Below, piece after piece: positions 17,651 through 25,099 of a DNA stretch of 64,000 nt. The stretch is from Bacteroidota bacterium (GTDB lineage: Bacteria > Bacteroidota > Bacteroidia > Flavobacteriales > Weeksellaceae): positions 186,001-250,000 of the forward strand of contig JAHIQD010000002.1 of NCBI GenBank assembly GCA_018902795.1. Reading direction: 5' to 3'. How positions within the stretch are numbered: position 1 is the first letter of the stretch; every line of letters starts with the position of its first letter. The notes below the pieces were generated by a model that was not told the DNA's origin, searched no databases, and saw only the letters and a list, made by a program, of their open reading frames with translations. The translations under genes and the position numbers were made by a program.

Positions 17651-18886
17651 ATGAAACTAATCGGGCCTTTTAAGCAAATTGTAACGCTTGCCAACCTTCC
17701 GCTAAGGGGAAAACTTTCTGATGACCAACTCGAAATCATCAAAAACGGCGGAATTTTAACAGATGACGGTAAAATTATAGAAATCGAAAACTACGACTAC
17801 CTGAAATCTTTCATTCCGAGCGACAGTAAAGAATGTGAAGTTGAATTCATTGATGATGTTCAAATTGCATTTCCTGCCTTCACCGATTCCCACACCCACA
17901 TCTGCTTCGGCGGAAACCGTGCGAACGATTTTGCGATGCGCAACGCCGGGAAAACATATCTCGAAATTGCAGAAAGCGGCGGCGGAATCTGGAGTTCGGT
18001 TCAACATACACGAAACGCTTCTGAAGAGGAATTATTAAGAACAACTTTAGAAAGAATCAACTTTCTGATCTCTTTAGGAATTACCACGATTGAAATAAAA
18101 TCCGGTTACGGACTGGATGTGGAAAATGAACTGAAAATACTGCGTGTCATCAAAAAAACTCAAAGTTTTACAAAAGCGACTTTAGTCCCGACTTGTCTTT
18201 CCGCTCATTTAAAACCAAGAGATTTCGCAGGAAGCAACGCGGAATATCTGAATTATATTCTGGATGAAATTCTTCCTAAAGTTAAAGAAGAAAACCTGGC
18301 AAAACGCGTAGATATTTTCATTGAAAAATCTGCTTTTCAGCCTGAAGAAAGCAAAGCATTTTTATTGAAAGCGAAAGAAATGGGTTTTGAAATTACTGTT
18401 CATGCTGATCAGTTCACGCCGGGAAGTTCAAGAATTGCGGTGGAGGTTGGCGCCAAATCTGCCGACCATCTGGAAGCGACCATTGATGAAGATATTCAGT
18501 TTTTAGCCAATTCAGAAACTGTTGCCGTTGCGCTTCCAGGAGCGAGTCTAGGGCTGGGAGAAAAATTTACTCCTGCAAGAAAAATTCTGGACAACAATGG
18601 AATCCTCGCTATTGCAAGCGACTGGAATCCCGGTTCTGCACCGATGGGAAATTTAATCACACAAGCCTCGATTTTGGCGACTTTCGAGAAGCTTTCTACG
18701 GCAGAAGTTTTGGCGGGAATTACGTTCCGTTCAGCTTTTGCACTGAGTTTGGAAGACCGCGGAAAACTCGAAAAAGGGAAAAAAGCAGATTTCGTTACCT
18801 TTAAAACAGATAATTTCCAGAACGTGCTTTATCAGCAGGGAAGCCTGAAAGCGGAAAACGTTTTTATTGACGGAGAAAAAATTTAA
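17651..18886 (+). CDS. hutI: Imidazolonepropionase
   Basis: An amidohydrolase that opens imidazolone-5-propionate to formiminoglutamate in histidine degradation. The metal motif DSHTHICFGGNR has His81 and His83 from the chosen start. The later KSGYGL, CLSAHLKP, HADQF and ASDWNPGSAPMGN segments are characteristic of HutI. The ATG at 17651 gives 411 residues, the usual length; the frame is open from 17615, but those extra 12 residues are not family-like. No other hut gene is in the window. paaB starts 36 bp downstream with no terminator between, so hutI may be transcribed together with the phenylacetate genes. Confidence 0.95.
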   Translation: MKLIGPFKQIVTLANLPLRGKLSDDQLEIIKNGGILTDDGKIIEIENYDYLKSFIPSDSKECEVEFIDDVQIAFPAFTDSHTHICFGGNRANDFAMRNAGKTYLEIAESGGGIWSSVQHTRNASEEELLRTTLERINFLISLGITTIEIKSGYGLDVENELKILRVIKKTQSFTKATLVPTCLSAHLKPRDFAGSNAEYLNYILDEILPKVKEENLAKRVDIFIEKSAFQPEESKAFLLKAKEMGFEITVHADQFTPGSSRIAVEVGAKSADHLEATIDEDIQFLANSETVAVALPGASLGLGEKFTPARKILDNNGILAIASDWNPGSAPMGNLITQASILATFEKLSTAEVLAGITFRSAFALSLEDRGKLEKGKKADFVTFKTDNFQNVLYQQGSLKAENVFIDGEKI

Positions 18887-18922
18887 TAAAATTATTTATC
18901 TTAACGCCTCAAAAATATTACA

Positions 18923-19204
18923 ATGAGCAACTTAGAAATATGGGAAGTTTTTATCCAGACCAAACCGGGACTTTCGCACAAACACGCAGGAACGGTGCAG
19001 GCACCAACCGCCGAAATGGCACTGCAGAATGCAAGAGATGTATATACCAGAAGAATGGAAGGAACCTCAATTTGGGTCGTTCCGAGTAAATATTTGGTGA
19101 CTTCTGAAGGAGTTGACAAAGAAGCATTTTTCGATCCTGCAGACGACAAACTGTACCGTCATCCAACGTTTTACGAAATCCCGAACGACGTAAAGAATAT
19201 GTAA
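18923..19204 (+). CDS. paaB: 1,2-phenylacetyl-CoA epoxidase subunit PaaB
   Basis: The 93-residue small subunit of the multicomponent phenylacetyl-CoA epoxidase, which converts phenylacetyl-CoA to the ring 1,2-epoxide. Matches to PaaB: LEIWEVFIQTKPGLSHKHAG at the start and RRMEGTSIWVVPS in the middle; length equals the family (~95). PaaB is thought to bridge or regulate the PaaA-PaaC heterodimers. It is followed by paaC after 47 bp. The catalytic paaA, normally directly upstream, is absent here; hutI takes that place. Confidence 0.95.
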   Translation: MSNLEIWEVFIQTKPGLSHKHAGTVQAPTAEMALQNARDVYTRRMEGTSIWVVPSKYLVTSEGVDKEAFFDPADDKLYRHPTFYEIPNDVKNM

Positions 19205-19251
19205 ACACGGAGGTCATCCGGCACCAAACATTCATCATCCAACAACAAAAA

Positions 19252-20001
19252 ATGAATCCACTTTATCAATATATCCTTAAACTCGCCGACGATACTTTAA
19301 TTTTCGGTCAAAGACTTGGTGAAGTCTGCGGAAAAGGTCCTTATCTGGAAGAAGATATTGCCTTGACAAACATTGCGCTCGATTATCTGGGACAGTCCAG
19401 CAATTTATATAAATATGCCGCTCAGATTCAGGACGAAGGAAAAACAGAAGACGATCTGGCTTTTCTGAGAATTGAAAAAGAATATGTGAACTGTCAGCTT
19501 GCGGAACTTCCGAACGGCGATTATGCCAACACGATTCTGAAGGTTTACTTTTTCGCGGTATATCAGAAACTCCTTTACGGAGCGCTTTCAAAAAGCAGCG
19601 ACGAACAGCTTTCTGCCATTGCAGAAAAATCGCTGAAAGAAGTAAAATACCATTACACCCACGCTTCAACCTGGATTAAAATGTTTGCCGGCGGAACGGA
19701 AGAAAGCAAAACCCGTTTGAAAAACGCCGTTGAAAATCTGTGGGAATACACCGCCGGAATGTTTGCAGCAACCAATGGCGAAGAAGATTTGGCTAAACTC
19801 GGTATTGTTCCTGATGCTAAAGATTTACACGAAAACTGGAAGCAAAAAGTTGCAGAAGATTTTACGCAATTCGCGATAGAAATTCCGGAAAGTAAGTTCA
19901 TGCAGAAAGGTTCCAGAACCGGTTATCATACTGAATATTTCGGCTTTATATTGTGCGAATTACAGTATATGCAGAGAACATATCCGAATTGTGTTTGGTA
20001 A
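19252..20001 (+). CDS. paaC: 1,2-phenylacetyl-CoA epoxidase structural subunit PaaC
   Basis: A 249-residue ferritin-like helical subunit that pairs with the diiron subunit PaaA in the phenylacetyl-CoA epoxidase. Family features are ADDTLIFGQRLGEVCGKGP near the N-terminus, ALDYLGQSSNLYKYAAQ, and HYTHASTWIKMFAGGTEESK in the middle. Length matches PaaC (~250). Its position between paaB and paaD follows the usual order, except for the small ORF inserted after it. Confidence 0.95.
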   Translation: MNPLYQYILKLADDTLIFGQRLGEVCGKGPYLEEDIALTNIALDYLGQSSNLYKYAAQIQDEGKTEDDLAFLRIEKEYVNCQLAELPNGDYANTILKVYFFAVYQKLLYGALSKSSDEQLSAIAEKSLKEVKYHYTHASTWIKMFAGGTEESKTRLKNAVENLWEYTAGMFAATNGEEDLAKLGIVPDAKDLHENWKQKVAEDFTQFAIEIPESKFMQKGSRTGYHTEYFGFILCELQYMQRTYPNCVW

Positions 20002-20046
20002 AGTAAGCGATAAAAGAAATTCCACAGTAGCACTATATCATAAATT

Positions 20047-20328
20047 ATGAATAATAACCTTGAAAACAGAATCGCAGACATTGAAACAATTTTATCTGAT
20101 ACTGCAAAAATTTTTGATAGACATAATCAGCTACTTCAAGATATTTCTGATAAATTGAACCTGCACGATGAAATGTTTGTTAAAACAATGAATAGTATTG
20201 TACAAAACACTCAAGATTCAATGGCTAATATGGAGCATATAACAAAAATTTATAAAAATATCTCCAGCCTTGCTGAAGACAGCGCAACACTTTTTGACCA
20301 TATATCTACAATTTACAAATCGTTGTAA
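20047..20328 (+). CDS. Small predicted coiled-coil protein inserted in the paa cluster
   Basis: A 93-residue, cytoplasmic, probably all-helical protein (LENRIADIETILSDTAKIF then DISDKLNLHDEMF) with a heptad-like pattern of Leu/Ile/Met and few charged clusters. There is no signal peptide, membrane segment, cysteine or metal motif. It lies 45 bp after paaC and 28 bp before paaD, same strand, so it is likely cotranscribed. The codon pattern looks somewhat more A+T-rich than the flanking paa genes. I recognise no family. It may be an accessory or assembly factor, or an unrelated insertion into the operon. Confidence 0.65.
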   Translation: MNNNLENRIADIETILSDTAKIFDRHNQLLQDISDKLNLHDEMFVKTMNSIVQNTQDSMANMEHITKIYKNISSLAEDSATLFDHISTIYKSL

Positions 20329-20356
20329 AGATTATTTATTTGAACAATTACACAAT

Positions 20357-20839
20357 ATGGATTTTCTGCGAAAAATGCAAAATCTTTTAGACATATTATC
20401 CCAAATTCCCGATCCCGAAATTCCCGTCATCAATATTGTGGAACTCGGGATTGTGCGTGAAGCCAAAATGATTTCTGAAAATGAAGCGGAAATTGTGATT
20501 ACACCCACGTATTCTGCATGTCCGGCCATGTTCAGCATTGAACAGGACATTATTAAACTGTTCAAAGAAAAAGGAATTTCTGCAAAAGTAATCACCAAAA
20601 TCTCTCCCATCTGGACCACCGACTGGATTACCGATGAAGCTCGCGAAAAACTCCGCGTTTACGGAATTACGCCTCCTGAAAAAGGCTCGCACGAAGATCA
20701 TTTAAATATTCCAAAAAAATGCCCAAGATGCGGTTCTGTGAATACAAGACAGATCAGCCGTTTCGGCTCTACCCTTTGCAAAGCCACTTATCAGTGCAAT
20801 GACTGCCTGGAGCCTTTCGATTATTTTAAGTGCCACTAA
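20357..20839 (+). CDS. paaD: 1,2-phenylacetyl-CoA epoxidase maturation protein PaaD
   Basis: A 160-residue protein with an N-terminal DUF59/MIP18 domain (ILSQIPDPEIPVINIVELGIV), a central TPTYSACPAM segment, and a C-terminal four-cysteine zinc-ribbon-like part (CPRCGS ... CNDC). PaaD is needed for the epoxidase and belongs to the Fe-S cluster assembly (SufT-like) superfamily. I chose the ATG at 20357, 28 bp after the small ORF; the frame is open from 20270, but that would overlap the preceding gene. A further Met at residue 7 is possible. Confidence 0.93.
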   Translation: MDFLRKMQNLLDILSQIPDPEIPVINIVELGIVREAKMISENEAEIVITPTYSACPAMFSIEQDIIKLFKEKGISAKVITKISPIWTTDWITDEAREKLRVYGITPPEKGSHEDHLNIPKKCPRCGSVNTRQISRFGSTLCKATYQCNDCLEPFDYFKCH

Positions 20840-20917
20840 TTGAATTTACTACATAGTTTTACTTTTTTCAGACTTAAAAAATATTGGTAAATTGGAGCAA
20901 TAATAAACTCAAAAAAT

Positions 20918-21715
20918 ATGTACACGCAACTCGAAATAGAAACACTTCTCGACGGTAAACTTCAGATCGCTTATCTTAACCAGCCCGAAACTTACAACAG
21001 TTTAAATAAAACCCTGCTGAAAGAGCTCAGAACATTTGTTCATGATTCCTCGAAAAACCCGGAAGTGCGCTGTATTGCGATTTCAGGACGTGGAAAAGCC
21101 TTCTGTTCCGGACAAAATCTGAAAGATGCCCTTTCTTATGGCGACGACGGTGATGAGCGAATCATCCAGAGAATTGTGATTGATTATTACAACCCCCTGG
21201 TAAAGGAAATTTCCAAATGCAGAAAACCTGTTATTTCTTTGGTCAACGGTCCTGCAGTGGGCGCCGGGGCAATGCTGGCACTAATCTGCGACATTGCTTT
21301 AGCCACAGAATCTTCCTATTTTTCTCAGGCATTCGTGAATATTGGGTTGATTCCCGATACAGGCGGAACCTTTTGGCTTCCGAAACTTTTAGGGCGTCAA
21401 CAGGCCAATTATCTGGCGTTTACCGGAAAGAAAATTTCCGCATCAGAAGCAAAAAACATGGGCTTAATTGCTGATGTTTTTCCTGATGAAAATTTCGCGG
21501 AACAATCCATGGAAGTTCTTACCAATCTTGCGAATTTACCGACAAAGGCCATCTCACTTACCAAAAGAGCATTCAACGAATCCTATGACAACAACCTGAG
21601 TCAGCAACTGGATTTGGAAGGAATCCTTCAGCAGGAAGCTGCAGAAACTGAAGATTTCCGAGAAGGTGTTGCCGCGTTTCTGGAAAAAAGAGCCCCCAAT
21701 TATCAGGGAAAATAA
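20918..21715 (+). CDS. paaG: Enoyl-CoA hydratase/isomerase of phenylacetate degradation
   Basis: A 265-residue crotonase-fold enzyme. Oxyanion-hole segments FCSGQNLKDA and NGPAVGAGAMLALICDIALA are visible, then IGLIPDTGGTFWLP. By sequence and position this is most like PaaG, which isomerises the ring-1,2-epoxide to the oxepin and acts later as a delta3,delta2-enoyl-CoA isomerase; PaaF (hydratase) is a close relative and cannot be fully excluded. It follows paaD by 78 bp and precedes paaH. Confidence 0.88.
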   Translation: MYTQLEIETLLDGKLQIAYLNQPETYNSLNKTLLKELRTFVHDSSKNPEVRCIAISGRGKAFCSGQNLKDALSYGDDGDERIIQRIVIDYYNPLVKEISKCRKPVISLVNGPAVGAGAMLALICDIALATESSYFSQAFVNIGLIPDTGGTFWLPKLLGRQQANYLAFTGKKISASEAKNMGLIADVFPDENFAEQSMEVLTNLANLPTKAISLTKRAFNESYDNNLSQQLDLEGILQQEAAETEDFREGVAAFLEKRAPNYQGK

Positions 21716-21721
21716 ATGAAG

Positions 21722-21808
21722 GTAACAGTTTATCAATGTAATAATTTACCAATGATTATGCATTTCAAATTGTTACATTGTTACATTAATACATTGTTAC
21801 ATTTTTAG
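21722..21808 (+). repeat. A+T-rich imperfect inverted repeat between paaG and paaH
   Basis: Copies of ATTGTTACATTG and TTACATTGTTAC on one side mirror TATCAATGTAATAATTTACC on the other, so the paaG-paaH spacer can fold back on itself. The unit resembles short dispersed intergenic repeats I associate with Chryseobacterium genomes, though I cannot check its copy number here. Confidence 0.6.
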
Positions 21809-21811
21809 ATT

Positions 21812-22942
21812 ATGAATATAGGAATTATCGGTTCCGGAACCATGGGAATAGGCATTGCGCAGGTGGCAGCGACTTCCGGTTGCGAAGTTTTTCTGTACGA
21901 TGCCAATTCAGTTCAGACCGAAAAATCATTACTGAATTTACAGAATACATTAAATAAACTTGTAGCCAAACAGAAAATTTCCATTGAGAAAAGTGAAGAG
22001 ATATTCAACAAAATTAAATTCTGCACTGAACTTAACGATTTGAAAGACTGCGATTTAATCATCGAAGCCATCATTGAAAGCAAGGAAATAAAAACCGAGG
22101 TTTTCAAAAAACTTGAAGAAATTGTTTCGGAAAACTGTGTGATTTCAAGCAATACGTCTTCCATTTCCATCACTTCGCTTTCCGCAGAACTGAAAAAACC
22201 GAAACGTTTTATCGGAATCCATTTTTTCAATCCGGCTCCGCTGATGCCTTTGGTGGAAATCATTCCCGGACTTCTGACCGAGAAAAAATTGGCTCGTGAA
22301 ATGTATACTTTAATGGAAAGTTGGGGTAAAGTTCCGGTGATTGCCAAAGATGTTCCCGGATTTATTGTCAACCGGATTGCAAGACCTTTTTACGGCGAAG
22401 CTTTAAGAATTGCTGAAGAAAATATCGCGACTCCTGAACAGATTGATGATGCGATGCGGAATTTGGGAAATTTTAAAATGGGACCGTTTGAACTGATGGA
22501 TCTCATTGGAATTGACATTAATTTCTCCGTTACAAAAACCGTCTACCAAGACTATTTCTACGATCCGAAATACAAACCGAGTTTGCTTCAGCAAAGAATG
22601 AGCGAGGCCAAATTATTGGGAAGAAAAACCGGAAAAGGCTTTTATGATTATGCTGAAAATTCTGAAAAACCGGCTCCTGAAAAAAATGAAGAACTGTACA
22701 ACACTATTTTCATGAGAATCATTTCGATGCTTGTGAACGAAGCGGTGGAAGCGAAAAGACTCGGAATCGCCAATGATGAAGACCTGGAACTCGCGATGCA
22801 GAAAGGCGTGAATTATCCTAAAGGTTTATTGGCGTGGGGATTTGAAATTGGTTATGCAAAAATTTCAGAAACGCTGCAAAATCTTTACACTGAATATCAG
22901 GAAGAACGATACAGACAAAGTCCACTGCTGAGAAAAATGTAA
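21812..22942 (+). CDS. paaH: 3-hydroxyacyl-CoA dehydrogenase of phenylacetate degradation
   Basis: A 376-residue NAD-dependent dehydrogenase for the beta-oxidation-like end of the pathway (3-hydroxyadipyl-CoA to 3-oxoadipyl-CoA). The Rossmann motif GSGTMGIGIAQ is at 7-17, with the catalytic region GIHFFNPAPLMPLVEI and the C-terminal dimer domains (GPFELMDLIGIDIN, RKTGKGFYDY). It lacks the fused hydratase domain of FadB. At the 3' end the next small gene starts 21 bp later. Confidence 0.93.
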   Translation: MNIGIIGSGTMGIGIAQVAATSGCEVFLYDANSVQTEKSLLNLQNTLNKLVAKQKISIEKSEEIFNKIKFCTELNDLKDCDLIIEAIIESKEIKTEVFKKLEEIVSENCVISSNTSSISITSLSAELKKPKRFIGIHFFNPAPLMPLVEIIPGLLTEKKLAREMYTLMESWGKVPVIAKDVPGFIVNRIARPFYGEALRIAEENIATPEQIDDAMRNLGNFKMGPFELMDLIGIDINFSVTKTVYQDYFYDPKYKPSLLQQRMSEAKLLGRKTGKGFYDYAENSEKPAPEKNEELYNTIFMRIISMLVNEAVEAKRLGIANDEDLELAMQKGVNYPKGLLAWGFEIGYAKISETLQNLYTEYQEERYRQSPLLRKM

Positions 22943-22963
22943 TTCAAAGAAAAATAAAAAACC

Positions 22964-23164
22964 ATGAATCAAAAACTAATTCCTGTCCTTGTATCGATCA
23001 TCATCTCCTTTGTCGTTCTTACGCTTTTGAGTTTTTTCATGAGCAGTTTTCTGTTGCATTCCACCGAGAGTTTCATGGATTTCTTTAAAGATAAATGGCT
23101 CGTGATCCTTGCCTTAGTAGTCGTTTTTGTCGGTTACAAACATTTTTTCAGCAACAGGAAATGA
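22964..23164 (+). CDS. Tiny two-helix membrane protein, coupled to the next gene
   Basis: A 66-residue protein with two hydrophobic segments (about residues 6-28 and 44-61) joined by a short loop with charged residues (TESFMDFFKDK) and a basic end (FSNRK). No known family recognised. It lies 21 bp after paaH, and its stop codon overlaps the next start in an ATGA at 23161-23164, so translation is coupled to the next membrane ORF. Real expression is supported by the gene context rather than by similarity. Confidence 0.7.
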   Translation: MNQKLIPVLVSIIISFVVLTLLSFFMSSFLLHSTESFMDFFKDKWLVILALVVVFVGYKHFFSNRK

Positions 23165-23358
23165 TTTTATTTAAAAGTTTAAAGCAAGCCATATTGTTTG
23201 GTAGTATCTTCATACTGCTAAAATTTGTTATGGAAGGACTCAACACCAATTTTATAGAATTTATATATAAAAACGCAGCTTTTTTCTCGGTTTTGACTGG
23301 AATTATGTTTTTACTTTATGCAGTTATAAATTATTTAAAATTTAAAAAAAATAAATGA
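23161..23358 (+). CDS. Second tiny two-helix membrane protein, coupled to paaI
   Basis: A 65-residue protein with two hydrophobic segments (about 9-25 and 38-57) and a basic C-terminus (KFKKNK). The ATG at 23161 overlaps the previous stop by four bases, and its own stop overlaps the paaI start in an ATGA at 23355-23358. The open frame extends up to 23095, but that part would overlap the upstream gene, so I use the ATG at 23161. It has the same topology as its neighbour, suggesting a heteromeric pair. No family recognised. Confidence 0.7.
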   Translation: MILFKSLKQAILFGSIFILLKFVMEGLNTNFIEFIYKNAAFFSVLTGIMFLLYAVINYLKFKKNK

Positions 23359-23768
23359 CACCCTTAGAACTTGCCCAATACATGCTCAGTCAGGATCACT
23401 TCTCGCAATGGATGGGAATAAAACTGATTGAAATCCGTGAAAAATACTGCCTTATCGAAATGCCCGTGAAAAAGGAAATGATCAACGGCCTGAAAACCGT
23501 TCACGGCGGCGTTACTTTTTCCCTCGCCGATTCAGCGCTGGCTTTTTCGAGCAATAACACCAATGACGCTTCTGTCGCGCTCCACTGTTCCATGAATTTC
23601 ACGAAAGCCGTGAGATTAGGCGATACCTTAACCGCTGAAAGCGTGCTAATTTCCGATACCCGAAAAACCGGTGTTTATGACATTTCGATTACCAATCAAC
23701 ACAAAGTTTTGGTGGCAACTTTCCGCGGAACGGTTTATAAAATTGATAAAAAAGTGACGGAACTTTAA
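23355..23768 (+). CDS. paaI: Hotdog-fold acyl-CoA thioesterase PaaI
   Basis: A 137-residue thioesterase of the PaaI/YbgC superfamily, thought to rescue CoA from dead-end intermediates of phenylacetate breakdown. The hotdog signature VHGGVTFSLADSALAFSSNN (residues ~49-68) contains the HGG motif and the acidic residue on the helix. Length fits (~140). Its start overlaps the stop of the preceding membrane protein in ATGA, so its translation is coupled. It is the last gene before the terminator at 23853. Confidence 0.92.
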   Translation: MTPLELAQYMLSQDHFSQWMGIKLIEIREKYCLIEMPVKKEMINGLKTVHGGVTFSLADSALAFSSNNTNDASVALHCSMNFTKAVRLGDTLTAESVLISDTRKTGVYDISITNQHKVLVATFRGTVYKIDKKVTEL

Positions 23769-23852
23769 TTTATTAAAAATTTAAAGCCTAATCCGGACAA
23801 TGTGCAAGAGTATTAAAAACGCACACATCCATCTGATAAAGAGGATTTTTTC

Positions 23853-23886
23853 AAACTTCAAAAACAACTTTGAAGTTTTTTTTATT
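23853..23886 (+). terminator. Terminator closing the paa operon
   Basis: A perfect 10-bp stem (AAACTTCAAA / TTTGAAGTTT), AACAAC loop, followed by a T-rich tract. Confidence 0.9.
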
Positions 23887-23937
23887 TCGATGTAACAAAT
23901 TTCCGAACTTCGTTGTCTTACCTATAGAAACTAAACT

Positions 23938-24447
23938 ATGACTCACGCAATTTTTAAGGATACGGTATTCTGTCTCAAGGATGAGATGTACCGTTTTGCG
24001 AAAAGATTCGTGATGAGCAGTGACGAAGCCGAAGATGTGGTACAGGACCTGATGATGAAATTCTGGCAGAAAAAAGAAGAACTGGCCAACTTCGGAAACC
24101 TGAAATCATACGCGATGAGATCGGTGAAAAACGAATGCCTGAACAGATTAAAGCATCACGATGTGAAAATGGGTTTTGCAGATTTTCAACTTCACAGAAG
24201 CGAGCTTTATCAGATTGAAACCAATAATCTGAAAGACCAGATTCTCGGCTTCATCAGGCTGCTTCCGGAAAAGCAGAAAACCGTAATTCACCTGAAAGAT
24301 GTAGAAGAATATGACATTTCGGAAATTGCAGAAATGCTGGAAATGGAGGAAAACGCAGTAAGAGTGAATCTGATGCGGGCCAGACAGAAAATTAAAGAAC
24401 AGATCACCCAATTGATGAATTATGAAAACCGACAAATCACAGGATAA
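23938..24447 (+). CDS. ECF-type RNA polymerase sigma factor
   Basis: A 169-residue sigma-70 family factor of the extracytoplasmic type. Region 2 is at ~10-75 (DEAEDVVQDLMMKFWQKKEEL, YAMRSVKNECLNRLK) and region 4 at ~105-160 (LLPEKQKTVIHLKDVEEYDISEIAEMLEMEENAVRVNLMRARQKIKE, a helix-turn-helix). It should direct polymerase to promoters of an envelope regulon. The next gene overlaps it by 26 bp, the arrangement typical of sigma/anti-sigma pairs. It has no regions 1 or 3. Confidence 0.95.
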   Translation: MTHAIFKDTVFCLKDEMYRFAKRFVMSSDEAEDVVQDLMMKFWQKKEELANFGNLKSYAMRSVKNECLNRLKHHDVKMGFADFQLHRSELYQIETNNLKDQILGFIRLLPEKQKTVIHLKDVEEYDISEIAEMLEMEENAVRVNLMRARQKIKEQITQLMNYENRQITG

Positions 24448-25087
24448 ATACAGCGAAATCTTTCAGGAGCTCAGGGAAGAAAAGATGAACTGGGATTTCG
24501 AAGACTTCCTGGCTGAGGCTGAAAAAGAAGAAAAACCCGTCATTAAAATTTCCGGAAAGAAAAGCGCGTATTTCCCAAAGTTTTACTGGATGGCAGCAAG
24601 TGTTGTACTGCTTGTTTCCCTGGGAATCTTCTATAATGTTTCCACCGGAAACAAGATTCATGAACAGGACGATTTGGTGAAAAACGAGATTATTAAACAG
24701 AAAGATGATTTTGGAAAAGGCAATGAAATTGTCGCCATCCATACCAATGATTCTTTAAATGTAGTTTCGGACAGTTTGGTTACTGATTCAATATCCATCA
24801 GCAGTGATGACGATGTAATGGAAAAAATTCTTCCGAAAAGAGGAAGGATTAAAAGACAGACGCGGCCACAGTTTGTCGACAATTCAAACCCTGTAAAATC
24901 TGCAACGGGCAAAAATGCCAAAAAACCGGATTATGAATCCAACTACGTCATCATCAACGGCCAGAAAATCGAAAACGAACAGGAAGCCATTGACTTAACG
25001 AAATATTCGTTCCGCATTTTATCGCAAAACGTATCGAAAACAGTGGCTCAGACTGAAGCCCTGCACAATTTTAACAACGATTACTAA
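24422..25087 (+). CDS. Single-pass membrane protein, probable anti-sigma factor
   Basis: A 221-residue protein with ~55 acidic/amphipathic cytoplasmic residues (QELREEKMNWDFEDFLAEAE), one membrane segment at about 55-75 (FYWMAASVVLLVSLGIFY), and a low-complexity periplasmic part with basic stretches (KRGRIKRQTR) and ending LHNFNNDY. The start overlaps the sigma gene by 26 bp, so it is translationally coupled. No zinc-binding HxxxCxxC anti-sigma motif is present. Role as anti-sigma factor is inferred from position, overlap and topology, not from a recognisable domain. Confidence 0.7.
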   Translation: MKTDKSQDKYSEIFQELREEKMNWDFEDFLAEAEKEEKPVIKISGKKSAYFPKFYWMAASVVLLVSLGIFYNVSTGNKIHEQDDLVKNEIIKQKDDFGKGNEIVAIHTNDSLNVVSDSLVTDSISISSDDDVMEKILPKRGRIKRQTRPQFVDNSNPVKSATGKNAKKPDYESNYVIINGQKIENEQEAIDLTKYSFRILSQNVSKTVAQTEALHNFNNDY

Positions 25088-25099
25088 AAACATTTTATC

